A DNA stretch of 64,000 nt from Methylobacterium planeticum (lineage in GTDB: Bacteria; Pseudomonadota; Alphaproteobacteria; Rhizobiales; Beijerinckiaceae). Location of the stretch: positions 124,001 to 188,000 of the forward strand of contig NZ_VZZJ01000002.1 in NCBI RefSeq assembly GCF_008806345.1, in the 5' to 3' direction. The first letter of the stretch is position 1. Every line of letters begins with the position of its first letter. Positions 1 through 9,687 of this stretch are shown in pieces. Made by a program: the position numbers and the translations under genes. The notes below the pieces were generated by a model. It made no database searches. It was not told where the DNA came from and saw only the letters and a program-made list of their open reading frames with translations.

Positions 1-700
1 GGGGCACGGCGCGCAGGGGCCCGGCCTCCGGCAGGGCGCCGAAGGAGCGGTTCAGGGCCTCGGTGAGGCGGGCGGAATCGATGGCGCCGACGGCCGCCAC
101 CTTCACGGCGCCGCGACCGAGGATCTGCGCATGCATCGCCACGAGGTCGTCGCGGGTGATCGCCGTGATGCTCTCGAGGGTGCCGGAGGAGGGCCGGCCG
201 TAGGGGTGGCCCACGAAGGCTTCCTTGAAGAACCGGCGCGAGGCCATCACGCCGGGGTCGTTCTGCTGGTAGCGCAGGCCCGCGATGGTCTGGGCCCGCA
301 CCCGCTCGACGGAATCGGGATCGAAGCGGGGCTTGGCGAGCGCCAGCGCCAGGAGGTCGATGGCCTCGTCGGCGTGCTTGAGCAGCATCTTCAGCGAGCC
401 GCCGACGGCGTCGGGCCCGGCGTGGAAGCTGAGCTCGATCGCCCGGGCGGCCAGGCGCTCCTGGAAGGCGTCGGAGGGCAGGTCGCCCGCGCCCTCGTCG
501 AGGAGGCGCGCCAGCATCTGGGCGCACCCGGCCTTGCCCTCCGGATCCTGCGCCGCGCCGCCCTCGAAGGTGAAGGCCAGGGCGATCATCGGGACCACGG
601 GGGATTCGACGTGCCACGCCTCGATGCCCCCGACGGTGGCGACGGGTTGCGCCTGGGTCGGGGAGGTCGCGGTGCGGGTGGCAGTCTCGGCCAAGTTCAT
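1..700 (-). CDS. M16 family peptidase-like protein, non-catalytic partner (3' end outside window)
   Basis: The first 233 codons of an insulinase/pitrilysin (M16) fold protein are visible; it runs off the left edge without a stop. The ATG has AGAGGT seven bases upstream. Where active M16 enzymes carry the zinc motif HxxEH, this protein reads AGCAQMLARLLDEG, so the zinc ligands and catalytic Glu are missing. It follows a gene that does have the motif, 88 bp downstream of its stop, matching the usual pairing of one catalytic and one structural M16 protein that together enclose the substrate. No clear signal peptide is seen. The substrate is unknown. Family assignment is firm; the role as partner subunit is inferred from the missing motif and the gene order. 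Confidence 0.85.
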   Translation of the reverse strand, partial: MNLAETATRTATSPTQAQPVATVGGIEAWHVESPVVPMIALAFTFEGGAAQDPEGKAGCAQMLARLLDEGAGDLPSDAFQERLAARAIELSFHAGPDAVGGSLKMLLKHADEAIDLLALALAKPRFDPDSVERVRAQTIAGLRYQQNDPGVMASRRFFKEAFVGHPYGRPSSGTLESITAITRDDLVAMHAQILGRGAVKVAAVGAIDSARLTEALNRSFGALPEAGPLRAVP

Positions 701-788
701 GGGAACCTCTTTGTTCTTGTGCGGAGCCGCGGCTGGAGCCGCGGGCCGGTCCTCTCGTCCCGGGGCGCGGGGCCCCGGATCGGCGCCC

Positions 789-2186
789 CTACTCGGCGGC
801 GAGGGCCCGCGGCGCGTCGGGGTCGCGGGTCTTGATCAGGTAGCCGGTCACGGAGCGGGCGGGCGTCAGGTAGCGCTCGGCCGCGGCCGCGAGGCGCTCC
901 TTGGAGACGGCCTCGATGTCCGTGGGCCAGCGGCGCACCTCGTCGATGGTCTCGCCGATGGCCAGCGCCGAGCCGTAGATGCGGGCGAGCGAGGACTGGC
1001 TGTCCGAGGAGTAGACCGTCTCGGCCACGAGGCGGGTCTTGGCCCGCTCGATCGCTTCCGAATCCAGCGCCTCCGCGGGGGCGCGGCGCAGGATCCGGTC
1101 GAGCTCCTCCTCCAGGCGCTCCAGGCTGACGCCCTCGGCCGGCACCGCGTAGACGGAGAAGCGGGTGTCGTCGATGGCCGAGCCCATGTACCAGGCGCCC
1201 GCATTCACCGCGAGGCCGAGCTCCATCACGAGCTTGCGATAGAGGTAGGAGGTCGCGCCCCCGCCCAGCACCTCGGCCAGCAGCTCGAGGGCGTGGCACT
1301 CGCCGTCCCGCGCCGTGATGCAGGAGGGGGTGAGGTAGAGGCGCTGCAGGGTCGGCTGCTCGACCTTCGGGTCGGCGACGCTGAGGCGGCGCAGGGCCTT
1401 GGGCTCCGGCTCCCGGGCCCGGATGCGCAAGGGGCGGGCGCCCTGCGGGGTGACGTGCCCGTAGGTCTCCTCGGCGAGGCGCCGCACCGCGTCGGGGGTC
1501 ACGTCGCCGGCCACCACCAGGATGGCGTTCTCGGGGGTGTAGAAGCGCTTGTAGTAGTCGAGGGCGTGCTCGCGGTTCAGCTCCTCGATCTCGTGCATCC
1601 AGCCGATGATCGGGATGCCGTAGGGGTGGTGCACGAAGAGGGAGGCCGCCATCGCCTCGGAGAGCTGGGCGGAGGGGTCGGTCTCGACCCGCATGCGGCG
1701 CTCCTCCAGCACCACGTCGCGCTCGGGGGCCACCACGGCATCGTCGAGGACGAGGCCGGTCATGCGGTCGGCCTCGAACGACATCATGGTCTTGAGGTGG
1801 TCGCGGGCGACGCGCTGGAAATAGGCGGTGTAGTCGTAGGAGGTGAAGGCGTTCTCCTGGCCGCCGAGGCCGGAGACGGCCTTCGAGAAGGCGCCGACCG
1901 GGTGCGTCTCGGTGCCCTTGAACATCAGGTGCTCGAGGAAGTGCGCGATGCCCGAGCGGCCGAGCGGATCATCGGCCGAGCCGTTGCGGTACCAGATCAT
2001 GTGGGTCACGACCGGGGCGCGGTGGTCCGGCACGACCACGACGTCGAGGCCGTTGTCGAGGGTGAACGAGGAGACCTCCGGGCCGCCAGCCTCCGAGCGC
2101 CCGAAGGGCGCGGCGTCCAACCGGCCGGCATGCGCCGTGTGGCTGGTCGGGAAGAGGGCGGGCGTGGCCTTCCTGAAAAGATGCAT
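789..2186 (-). CDS. Zinc metallopeptidase, M16 family (catalytic)
   Basis: A 465-residue M16 peptidase. HFLEH at residues 82-86 is the inverted zinc motif (His82, His86 ligands, Glu85 base), and the Glu-rich stretch about 75 residues later (VVLEERRMRVE) supplies the third ligand. An open frame extends further upstream, but the ATG at the given end has AAGGA seven bases before it and gives the normal family length. M16 enzymes degrade or process peptides; in alphaproteobacteria such pairs lie downstream of lspA, as here, suggesting envelope protein turnover. The next gene is the motif-less partner. No classical signal peptide is evident, so location is uncertain. Confidence 0.9.
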   Translation of the reverse strand: MHLFRKATPALFPTSHTAHAGRLDAAPFGRSEAGGPEVSSFTLDNGLDVVVVPDHRAPVVTHMIWYRNGSADDPLGRSGIAHFLEHLMFKGTETHPVGAFSKAVSGLGGQENAFTSYDYTAYFQRVARDHLKTMMSFEADRMTGLVLDDAVVAPERDVVLEERRMRVETDPSAQLSEAMAASLFVHHPYGIPIIGWMHEIEELNREHALDYYKRFYTPENAILVVAGDVTPDAVRRLAEETYGHVTPQGARPLRIRAREPEPKALRRLSVADPKVEQPTLQRLYLTPSCITARDGECHALELLAEVLGGGATSYLYRKLVMELGLAVNAGAWYMGSAIDDTRFSVYAVPAEGVSLERLEEELDRILRRAPAEALDSEAIERAKTRLVAETVYSSDSQSSLARIYGSALAIGETIDEVRRWPTDIEAVSKERLAAAAERYLTPARSVTGYLIKTRDPDAPRALAAE

Positions 2187-2343
2187 ACCGTTGTCCTTGG
2201 TGCGGCCCCTCTGTCGAGACCCGTCCGTTTCTGGCTCATGCCCTGAGGCCGAGGCTCCCGGGGGAACGCTCAGGCCGGGCCGGTTCCGACCCCGGGCAAG
2301 TCTCGTACCGGGGCCGCCTGACGCGCGGTCGAGGCCCGGCGCG

Positions 2344-2991
2344 TCAGCGACCCTGCCCCCGTAGATAGGCACCCGGATCCGCTTCTTCCCGTTCGCGGCT
2401 CGCATTGTTGATCGGATCGCTGTTCGTGGTCACGACCTTGCGGGGGGCCTTGCGATATCCGGTCGGGGGTTGGGTGAGGGTATCGCGGGTGGGTTCGACG
2501 ATGGAGGGCTCGCTCTTCGTCTCCCCGACGCCGCGCATCAGCTCGAGCGGATTGACCCAGAAGGAATCGCGGTTGTTGTCGCCGGGCTTGCGCTCGGGGG
2601 CGGTGGGGATCTGGGCGTCGGCGCGGCGGCCCGAGCGCATCTCGTCGATGGAGGCCGTGGCGTTGTTGTCGTTGTAGCGGCCCTGCATCTGGCTGCCGCG
2701 GGGCAGGCGGCGCTCGGCGTCGTCGCGCTCGCGCTGCACCACTTCGGGCTCCTTCGGCCATTGCGGCGAGGCGGCGCGGGGGCGCGGCGGCGGCAGGGCC
2801 TTGCCGTCGAGCTTGGGCGGCATCACCAGCGGGGGACGCTCGTGGTAGTTGATCGCGGGCTGCTCCTTCTCGAGGAGGCCGAGGTTGCTCAGCGTGTCGC
2901 GCATCAACTCGCCGCGCTGCTGCGCCTGGACCGGCCCGGCAGCCAGCAGGCCGAGGCTCGAAGCGAGGAGGATCTGGCGATACCGGGTCAT
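2344..2991 (-). CDS. Small exported protein between lspA and M16 genes (possibly DUF3035)
   Basis: A 215-residue protein with a clear signal peptide (basic MTRYR, hydrophobic core, AQA cleavage site near residue 24). The mature part is hydrophilic, rich in Pro, Arg and Asn, with no membrane segment and no lipobox Cys. Its place after lspA and before the M16 pair is that of DUF3035 proteins in other alphaproteobacteria, a family linked to outer-membrane assembly (BamF) in Caulobacter relatives; I cannot confirm membership by eye, and the absence of a lipidated Cys argues against a BamF-like anchor. The chosen ATG is the one that begins the signal peptide. Probably cotranscribed with its neighbours on the same strand. 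Confidence 0.7.
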   Translation of the reverse strand: MTRYRQILLASSLGLLAAGPVQAQQRGELMRDTLSNLGLLEKEQPAINYHERPPLVMPPKLDGKALPPPRPRAASPQWPKEPEVVQRERDDAERRLPRGSQMQGRYNDNNATASIDEMRSGRRADAQIPTAPERKPGDNNRDSFWVNPLELMRGVGETKSEPSIVEPTRDTLTQPPTGYRKAPRKVVTTNSDPINNASREREEADPGAYLRGQGR

Positions 2992-3169
2992 GGCGCCCCA
3001 CAGGTTCCAGCCGGGCCCGGGCCTCGCCGTCGAGGTCCTCGGCGATCGCCCGTGCGAGGCGACCCGATCCGACCCTGTCGGCCTGATCCCGGTTTCAGGC
3101 GATCGTATGGCGCCTTGACCGCGCTGCACCAGCCATCGGCGCCGAGTCTGCGCCGATGTGGTTTACGCA

Positions 3170-3712
3170 TCACAGGCGCGAGACATTCTCGGGCGGCGGG
3201 CTTTTGCCCGGAACCGGGCCGTCCGGCCGCTCGGGCTCCGCCCCGCGCCCCTCCGGCATCAGGCTGTCGAGGATGAGCCCGATCACCCCCGCCACGATCG
3301 CCGCGTCCGCGACATTGAAGACGTACCAGGACCAGGTGCCCGCGTGCAGGTGGACGAAGTCGAACACGGCGCCGTAGGCCGCCCGGTCGATGGCGTTGCC
3401 GAGCGCCCCGCCGGCGATCAGCCCGAGGGCGAGCCCGAGCAGGCGGGTGCCGGCCCGGCGCATCCAGAGCCCGAGCCCGAGGGCGGCGGCCAGCGACAGG
3501 GCGACGAGCAGCCAGCGCCCGAGCCCGCCCTCCTGCTGGAACAGGCCGTAGGACACGCCCCGGTTCCAGACGACGACGAACTCGGCATAGGGCCCGAAGC
3601 GCCAGGGCTGCGTCAGCACGAGGTCGGTGCCGAGGTAGAGCCAGAGCTTCGAGGCCTGGTCGAGCGCCAGCGTCGCCAGGAGGCCGGCCAGGCCGAGGCG
3701 GAACGGCGTCAT
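3170..3712 (-). CDS. lspA: Lipoprotein signal peptidase (signal peptidase II)
   Basis: A 180-residue inner-membrane aspartyl protease that removes signal peptides from diacylglyceryl-modified prolipoproteins. Four membrane helices are visible. The catalytic pair is Asp109 in GNAIDR and Asp136 in FNVAD; the conserved N-R-G turn (WNRGVSYG, residues 49-56) is present. The C-terminal 25 residues are a Pro/Glu/Arg-rich tail beyond the usual domain. It lies 162 bp after ileS on the same strand, the classical ileS-lspA order, although a hairpin separates the two. Length and motifs fit the family fully. Confidence 0.96.
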   Translation of the reverse strand: MTPFRLGLAGLLATLALDQASKLWLYLGTDLVLTQPWRFGPYAEFVVVWNRGVSYGLFQQEGGLGRWLLVALSLAAALGLGLWMRRAGTRLLGLALGLIAGGALGNAIDRAAYGAVFDFVHLHAGTWSWYVFNVADAAIVAGVIGLILDSLMPEGRGAEPERPDGPVPGKSPPPENVSRL

Positions 3713-3789
3713 GGCCGCGGCCCTGGGGCGCGGATGCCGGTCGGGTGACGTCCCGTCATCCTGAGAGACCCGCGGGACGCGGAGGCCTG

Positions 3790-3810
3790 CCCGCGATCCC
3801 GGATCGCGGG
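3790..3810 (-). terminator. Hairpin between ileS and lspA
   Basis: CCCGCGATCC and GGATCGCGGG form a perfect 10-bp stem around a single base. No T-run follows on either strand. It could attenuate read-through from ileS into lspA; a simple palindrome without that function is equally possible. A ten-base direct repeat (GGCGAACGCT, twice) lies just beside it. Confidence 0.4.
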
Positions 3811-3874
3811 CGGACGCCCGGGGCGAACGCTCCGGAGGCGAACGCTTCGGGTGAGGCAGCGCCTGTCGTGCATG

Positions 3875-6800
3875 TCACGGCGCGGCGGAGGCCGCGGGCC
3901 GGGCCGCGTCCCACTCGCGCAGGGCCTTGGCGTCGCGCGGGGTCACGTCGGGATAGTCGGCATCCATCCCGACATCCGGGGTGACGCGCCAGGAGCGGGC
4001 GCATTTGCGCCCCGGCGCCGGGGCCGGCACCACGGCGACGCCGCGCACGTCGTCGAGGCGGAAGGCGTCGGCCGGTCCCTCGCCCGCCTCGACCCGGATC
4101 GCCGAGGTGATGCAGACATCGGCGAAGTCGACGCCGTCGAGGGCCCCGAGCAGGTCGGCATCGCTGACATAGACGGTCGGCGCCGCCTCGAGGCTCGCGC
4201 CGATGCGCTTGGCCGCCCGCTCGATCTCGAGGGCCCCGGTGACGACCCGGCGCACGCGCCGGATCTTGTGCCAGCGCTCCGCCAGCGGCTCGTCGCGCCA
4301 GGTGACGGGGGTGTCCGGCAGGGTCTCGAGATGGACCGAGCCGTCCTCGGACGGGTAGCGGTCGAGCCAGGCCTCCTCGGCCGTGAAGGCGAGGACCGGC
4401 GCGAGCCAGATGGTGACGCGCCGGAAGGTCTCGTCGATGACCTGGAGCGCGGCGCGGCGCGCCTTCGAGGAGATCGGATCGCAGTAGAGCGTGTCCTTGC
4501 GGACGTCGAAATAGAAGGCCGAGAGGTCGCCCGTCATGAAGCCGTTGAGGAGCGCCACCACCCGCTTGGTGTCGAAGCCGCGATAGGCCTCGCGGATCTC
4601 GGAATCGAGCTCCGACAGGCGGTGCAGGATGAAGCGCTCCAGCTCCGGCATGTCGGAGGCCGGCACGTCGTCGCCGGGCACGCGGTGCGCCAGCGAGCCG
4701 AGCATCCAGCGCAGGGAGTTGCGCAGCTTGCGGTAGGTCTCCGCGAAGGTCTTGATGATCTCCGGGCCGATGCGCAGGTCGTCGGAATAGTCCGAGGCCG
4801 CCACCCAGAGGCGCAGGATGTCGGCGCCCGAATCCTTGATGACGTTCTGGGGCGCGACGACGTTGCCCTTCGACTTCGACATCTTCAGCCCCTTGGGGTC
4901 GAGGACGAAGCCGTGGGTGAGCACGATGTCGTAGGGTGCGCGCCCCCGCGTGCCGGCGGATTCGAGCAGCGAGGACTGGAACCAGCCGCGGTGCTGGTCG
5001 GAGCCCTCGAGGTACATCACGGTGTCCCCCCCGCCGTCGCGCCTGCGCCGGACATTCGCCAGCCCCGGAAAGGCCTCCGGATCGTCGAGCACGAAGGCGT
5101 GGGTGGAGCCGGAATCGAACCAGACGTCGAGGACGTCCGTGACCTTCTCGTAGGCGCCCGGGTCGTGGTCGGGGGCGAGGAAGCGGGCGCCGTCCGGATC
5201 CGTGAACCAGGCATCGGCGCCCTCGGCCCGGAAGGCCTCGACGATGCGGGCGTTCACCCGCTCGTCGCGCAGCACCTCGCCGCTGCCCCTGGCGACGAAG
5301 ACCGTGATCGGCACGCCCCAGGCGCGCTGGCGCGAGACCACCCAGTCCGGCCGGTTGCCGACCATGCCGTTGATGCGGTTCCGGCCCTGCGGCGGCACCC
5401 ATTGGGTGTCCGCGATCGCCCGCATGGCGACCTCGCGCAGGGTCTGGTCGCCGAGCGCCGCTACCGGCTTGTCCATCGCGATGAACCATTGCGGCGTGTT
5501 GCGGAAGATCACCGGCTTCTTCGAGCGCCAGGAATGCGGGTAGCTGTGGCGCAGCACGCCGCGCGCCACGAGGTTCCCGGCCTCGGTCAGCGCCGCGATG
5601 ACGGCCTTGTTGGCGTCGCCCTTCTCGCCCTTATGGTTAAGGACGAGTTTTCCCGTGAAACCGGGGGCCTCCTCCGTTAACGCCCCGTCGGCATCCACCG
5701 TGTAGGGGATGCGGGTGTCGATGCCGCGCTGGGCGAGCGCCCGGCCGCTCGCCATCCAGATCTCGAAATCCTCGCGGCCGTGGCCCGGCGCCGTGTGGAC
5801 GAAGCCGGTGCCGGCCTCCTCCGTCACGTGCTCGCCGTCGAGGAGCGGGACCTTGAAGTCGTAGCCCGGCACGTGCCCGCCGAGGGGATGCGACAGGGTC
5901 AGGTCCCCGAGGCTCGCGGCGGGGACGTCCCGCACGCGCTCGAAGGCCGCGACGCGGGCGGCCCCGAACACCCCGGCCGCGAGGGCGTCGGCGAGCAGGA
6001 AGGTGTCGCCGACCTTGGCCCAGTTGTCCGCGGCCGCCTGGGTGACCCGGTAGAGGCCGTACGCGACCCTGCGCGAATAGGCCACCGCCCGGTTGCCCGG
6101 CATGGTCCAGGGGGTGGTGGTCCAGATCACCACGCGCGCACCCGCGAGGTCGCCCTCGGCGCCCTCGCGGATCGGGAAGGCCGCGAAGATGGTGTCGCTG
6201 ACGTGGTCCTCGTACTCGACCTCGGCCTCGGCCAGCGCCGTCCGCTCGACCACCGACCACATCACGGGCTTCGAGCCGCGGTAGAGCTGGCCCGTCATCG
6301 CGAAGGTCATGAGCTCGCGCGCGATCGCGGCCTCGGCCGGGAACGCCATGGTGGCGTAGGGGTGGTCCCAGTCGCCGGTGCCGCCGAGGCGCTTGAACTC
6401 CTCGCGCTGCACGTCGAGCCAATGGGCCGCGAAGGTCCGGCATTCCTGCCGGAACTCGATGACCGGGACCTCGTCCTTGTTCTTGCCCTTGGCGCGGTAC
6501 TGCTCCTCGATCTTCCACTCGATCGGCAGCCCGTGGCAGTCCCAGCCCGGCACGTAGTTGGCGTCGTGCCCGAGCGCGCCCTGGCTGCGCACGATCACGT
6601 CCTTCAGGATCTTGTTCAGCGCCGTGCCGATGTGGATGTTGCCGTTGGCGTAGGGCGGTCCGTCGTGCAGCACGAATTTCGGCCGGCCCGCGGCGGCGGC
6701 GCGGATGCGGCCGTAGAGGTCGATCCGGGCCCAGCGCCCGAGGAGGAGCGGCTCGCGCACGGGCAGTCCGGCCCGCATCGGGAACTCGGTGCGCGGCAGG

Positions 6801-6877
6801 AACAGGGTCTGCGAATAGTCGCGGGCCGCGGGGGCGGCGGCGGTCTCGGGGGTCGTGGCGGTCATGGATTCCGGCAA
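3875..6877 (-). CDS. ileS: Isoleucyl-tRNA synthetase
   Basis: A 1000-residue class I aminoacyl-tRNA synthetase that charges tRNA-Ile. The HIGH-type signature is [10 protein letters not shown] (residues 75-84) and the second signature KMSKSKGN lies near residue 663; the long insertion between them is the editing domain that clears Val-tRNA-Ile. The [14 protein letters not shown] block following HIGH is typical. The C-terminal zinc ribbon is degenerate: the usual pair of Cys motifs is reduced to KCARSW and DYPDVTPRD, leaving a single Cys. Two in-frame Met codons (residues 1 and 5) could start it. The 350-bp region ahead of the gene must hold its promoter. lspA follows. Confidence 0.97.
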   Translation of the reverse strand: MPESMTATTPETAAAPAARDYSQTLFLPRTEFPMRAGLPVREPLLLGRWARIDLYGRIRAAAAGRPKFVLHDGPPYANGNIHIGTALNKILKDVIVRSQGALGHDANYVPGWDCHGLPIEWKIEEQYRAKGKNKDEVPVIEFRQECRTFAAHWLDVQREEFKRLGGTGDWDHPYATMAFPAEAAIARELMTFAMTGQLYRGSKPVMWSVVERTALAEAEVEYEDHVSDTIFAAFPIREGAEGDLAGARVVIWTTTPWTMPGNRAVAYSRRVAYGLYRVTQAAADNWAKVGDTFLLADALAAGVFGAARVAAFERVRDVPAASLGDLTLSHPLGGHVPGYDFKVPLLDGEHVTEEAGTGFVHTAPGHGREDFEIWMASGRALAQRGIDTRIPYTVDADGALTEEAPGFTGKLVLNHKGEKGDANKAVIAALTEAGNLVARGVLRHSYPHSWRSKKPVIFRNTPQWFIAMDKPVAALGDQTLREVAMRAIADTQWVPPQGRNRINGMVGNRPDWVVSRQRAWGVPITVFVARGSGEVLRDERVNARIVEAFRAEGADAWFTDPDGARFLAPDHDPGAYEKVTDVLDVWFDSGSTHAFVLDDPEAFPGLANVRRRRDGGGDTVMYLEGSDQHRGWFQSSLLESAGTRGRAPYDIVLTHGFVLDPKGLKMSKSKGNVVAPQNVIKDSGADILRLWVAASDYSDDLRIGPEIIKTFAETYRKLRNSLRWMLGSLAHRVPGDDVPASDMPELERFILHRLSELDSEIREAYRGFDTKRVVALLNGFMTGDLSAFYFDVRKDTLYCDPISSKARRAALQVIDETFRRVTIWLAPVLAFTAEEAWLDRYPSEDGSVHLETLPDTPVTWRDEPLAERWHKIRRVRRVVTGALEIERAAKRIGASLEAAPTVYVSDADLLGALDGVDFADVCITSAIRVEAGEGPADAFRLDDVRGVAVVPAPAPGRKCARSWRVTPDVGMDADYPDVTPRDAKALREWDAARPAASAAP

Positions 6878-7227
6878 GGTTCGCGCTCGTCGCGGGTCAT
6901 CGAGGCCGGCAGGTCACGCCGGCGGCGTCGCACTCCCGGCATCCGCTCGGCCCGCGCCAGCGCGGGCCCTCACACGGAGGCCGGGCCCGTAATTCGAATG
7001 AGGCGGCGCAGGCCGCGCGGATCGCAGACGTCGCGCATGGGAGGCGCTTCTAGCAGCGGCCCGGGCCGGGCGCCAGCGCGCAGACGCCGTCGCGCATTCA
7101 CCACGCCGCCGGCCCGAAACGGCCGGGATGCCACCTTTTTCAAGCGCGGCCGTTGATCCGGCGACCTCCCGGCACGCCGGCGCACGGCGCGAACGGGGGC
7201 GAGACACACGGACGAGGAATTCCCGCC
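6878..7227. other. Divergent intergenic region, ileS / small exported protein
   Basis: A 350-bp G+C-rich spacer between two divergent starts, so it should contain both promoters. I see no convincing -35/-10 pair, no T-box leader and no conserved coding frame. A short inverted repeat (CCGGCC, five-base loop, GGCCGG) followed by a run of five T lies near 7105-7140, with no plus-strand gene before it that would need termination. Confidence 0.4.
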
Positions 7228-7524
7228 ATGCACTCGGTCATCAAGAACCCGGTCTTCAAGCGCGGCCTGATCGCCGCGACGCTCGCGCTCTCCGCCCTCA
7301 CCCTGTCCGGCGCCGCGGAGGCGCAAGGGCTGCCCGGCGGCGTCCGCCGCGGCGCCGCCGAGGGCGACCGGGTGGCCGGGCCCGTGGGCGGCGTCGTGGG
7401 CGGCGCGGTCGGGGGCGCCGTCGGCACCGTCAACGGCGCGCTCGGCATCGATCCGGGCCGGCGCGCCTACCGCACCAACATGCGCTCGCGCCACCACCGC
7501 CATCACCGCCGCCATCACCGCTGA
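7228..7524 (+). CDS. Small exported glycine-zipper protein with His/Arg tail
   Basis: A 98-residue protein. Residues 1-31 are a signal peptide ending AEAQ. The mature protein has a Gly/Val repeat (PVGGVVGGAVGGAVGTV), which would make a glycine-zipper helix, then a C-terminus of alternating His and Arg (MRSRHHRHHRRHHR). ATG is preceded by CGAGGAA. Such small exported proteins are common in Methylobacterium and Bradyrhizobium; none that I recall has a firm function. The His-rich tail could bind metal. It stands alone, convergent with the next gene across 24 bp containing a short hairpin (GCGGC/GCCGC). Confidence 0.7.
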   Translation: MHSVIKNPVFKRGLIAATLALSALTLSGAAEAQGLPGGVRRGAAEGDRVAGPVGGVVGGAVGGAVGTVNGALGIDPGRRAYRTNMRSRHHRHHRRHHR

Positions 7525-7548
7525 GCGGCAAACGCCGCGCCGGCCGCC

Positions 7549-8490
7549 TCACGCGGGGGGCCGGCGCTCGCGCCGGACGCGCTCCTGCGCCAGGAGGTAG
7601 AGGCCCGAGGCCACCACGATCGCCGCGCCCGTGACGGTGAACCGGTTCGGGACGTCGCCGAAGATCAGGTAGCCGAGCAGCACCGACCAGAGCAGCTGCG
7701 TGTAGATGAAGGGCGCCAGCACGTTGGCGGGCGCCCGCGCGTGGGCGAGCACCAGCAGCCAGTGCCCGAGGGTGCCGAACAGCCCGACCGCGCAGAGGAG
7801 CGCCCAGACCAGCCAGCTCGCCGGCTGGGTCCAGATCCAGGGCAGGAGCGGGCTCATCAGCGCCACGCCGGAGAGCCCCGAGTAGAACATCGTCGTGGCG
7901 GTGGAATCGTAGGCCGCGAGCTTGCGCGTCGTGATGATGTAGAGGGCGTAGCAGAGCATGTTGCCGAGGCTGCACAGCACGGCCGGATGCAGGGTGCCGA
8001 CCCCCGGCCGCACGATCACCAGCACCCCCAGGAAGCCGACCCCGATCGCCGCCATGCGGCGGGGCGAGGACCATTCCCCGAGGAGCGGGCCGGCCAGCAG
8101 CGCCACAGTCAGGGGCGCGGCGAACTGGATCGACAGGGTCTCGGCGAGCTGCAGGTGGCGAAGCGCCACGAAGTTCAGGGCGGTGGAGCCGAACAGCAGC
8201 AGCGAGCGCACGATCTGCAGGCCGAGGCGGCGGGTGCGCGCCACGTGGGGCGTCGTGATCGGGTTCACGAAGACCGAGATCAGCGCGACGCTCACCGCGT
8301 AGCGCATGAAGGTGGTGACCAGGGGGTCGACGCCGAGGCGCGCGAGGCTCTTGGCCGAGGCGTCGAGCCCGGCGAAGAACAGCACCGTGCCGCACATCAG
8401 CCCGATGCCGACGAGGCGCTGCCGGTCGGGGAGCGCCGGCACGCCCTCCCCGGGCGCCGCCCTGCGGGGCTCCGCCTCGTCCGCGCTCAT
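7549..8490 (-). CDS. DMT superfamily transporter (EamA, RhaT-type)
   Basis: About 313 residues with ten predicted membrane helices arranged as two EamA repeats. Blocks such as SAKSLARLGVDPLVTTFMRY in the first repeat and NVLAPFIYTQLLWSVLLGYL in the second are typical of the drug/metabolite exporter superfamily, which moves small metabolites out of the cytoplasm. Substrate cannot be predicted. The start is uncertain: an upstream Met lies 30 bases earlier, but the chosen Met follows a G-rich stretch resembling a ribosome site. It faces the preceding small gene and is the only gene of its transcription unit as far as can be seen. Confidence 0.88.
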   Translation of the reverse strand: MSADEAEPRRAAPGEGVPALPDRQRLVGIGLMCGTVLFFAGLDASAKSLARLGVDPLVTTFMRYAVSVALISVFVNPITTPHVARTRRLGLQIVRSLLLFGSTALNFVALRHLQLAETLSIQFAAPLTVALLAGPLLGEWSSPRRMAAIGVGFLGVLVIVRPGVGTLHPAVLCSLGNMLCYALYIITTRKLAAYDSTATTMFYSGLSGVALMSPLLPWIWTQPASWLVWALLCAVGLFGTLGHWLLVLAHARAPANVLAPFIYTQLLWSVLLGYLIFGDVPNRFTVTGAAIVVASGLYLLAQERVRRERRPPA

Positions 8491-8748
8491 CGCCACCGCC
8501 GCAATCCCCCGCCCGACCATCCCCGATTCGTGACCGGGTCATAGCGCCGGAACGGGAGGCCGGGCAGGCCCCCCGCCGCGGGGGAAGGTTGCGCGCTCCG
8601 CGGGCCCTGCTCGGAACCGCCAGGCCCTGGACGGGCCCGCGGCCCGGCCGGCCCGGTCTCCGGGTCAACGACGACGGCAAGGCCGGCGTGGCCGCGGCGC
8701 TGCGGGGGGCGGATGCGGATGCGGCCCCGGATGACGGCCCGCGCGGCT

Positions 8749-9543
8749 TCAGAAGGAGCGCGCGACCACGTCCTCGGGGACGATCAGGCCGGGCTCGATC
8801 TCGTCGTCCTCGCCGTCGATCTCGGCCTCGGGCTCGTGGCCGGAGACGCCCGCGGCGTCCGCGAGGTTGCGGGCGGCCTTGCGCAGGAGCTTGCGCAGGC
8901 GGCGCCGCTCCTTGTTGTCGAAGCCGTCGAGGATCTCGGCCTCGACCTCGTCCCAGAGGCGCTCGATCGCCTCGGCCTTGGCGAGGCCGGTCTCGGTGAG
9001 GCGCACCCGCACGATGCGACCGTCCCCGGCCTCGGCCCGGCGCTCGACGAAGCCGAGGGCGGCGAGCCGGGAGATCGTCTTGGAGGCGGTGGGCGGGCGC
9101 ACCCGAAGCGTCGCGGCGAGGTCACCCATGGTCATGGTGCCGGCGGCCGCCAGCGCCTGCACCACCTGCTCCTGGCCGGCGAAGAGATCGAGGGCGGCGA
9201 GCCGGTCGCCGATGCGGGAGCGGTGAAGGCGCGCGGCCTGGACCAGGGCCCAGCCGACGCTCTTGGCGCCGGGCGGACGCATCCGCCGGGCCGCCTCGCG
9301 GAGTTCCTTAGCCGGCTTCCCGGCCTCGGCGTCCGGACGGTCCTTCGGCTTCTGGTCCTTGGTCGAGGGATGCTTGATCGACGGCGTCTTGGCTGACGGC
9401 GTCCTGGCCGAAAGGTCTTTGGCCTCGGAATTCCGGGCCGAGGCGTCCTTCGCCAGCGGGTCCTTGCCCGGCTTGCTCTTGCCGTTCGCGTGCATCGGGA
9501 GATCGCCGCTCGGTGCAGCCGGATGGTCCTCAACCGCTGCCAT
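8749..9543 (-). CDS. MarR family transcriptional regulator with long Lys/Ser/Ala-rich N-terminus
   Basis: A 264-residue protein. The C-terminal two thirds are a MarR winged helix: MTMGDLAATLRVRPPTASKTISRL is the DNA-binding helix-turn-helix, followed by the wing FVERRAEAGDGRIVRVRLTE. The first 85 residues are unusual for the family: a low-complexity string of K-x-x-S-A-like units, basic and probably disordered. The last 30 residues are acidic (EIDGEDDEIEPG). Typical MarR proteins have about 150 residues. AGGG eight bases before the ATG supports this start over a GTG nine bases upstream. No adjacent target gene is obvious. Confidence 0.88.
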   Translation of the reverse strand: MAAVEDHPAAPSGDLPMHANGKSKPGKDPLAKDASARNSEAKDLSARTPSAKTPSIKHPSTKDQKPKDRPDAEAGKPAKELREAARRMRPPGAKSVGWALVQAARLHRSRIGDRLAALDLFAGQEQVVQALAAAGTMTMGDLAATLRVRPPTASKTISRLAALGFVERRAEAGDGRIVRVRLTETGLAKAEAIERLWDEVEAEILDGFDNKERRRLRKLLRKAARNLADAAGVSGHEPEAEIDGEDDEIEPGLIVPEDVVARSF

Positions 9544-9687
9544 CGCTCTCACCCTCTCACGCCGCGCCCAGGACGCAAAGCCCGGCGCCCGAGGGAGCGC
9601 CGGGCCGCAACCCGGATGGCATGTGACGCGATCGTATGAAGCTGCGATGACAGCGGCGGCGCTTTCGCGCCGCCCTCCGATGCCGGC

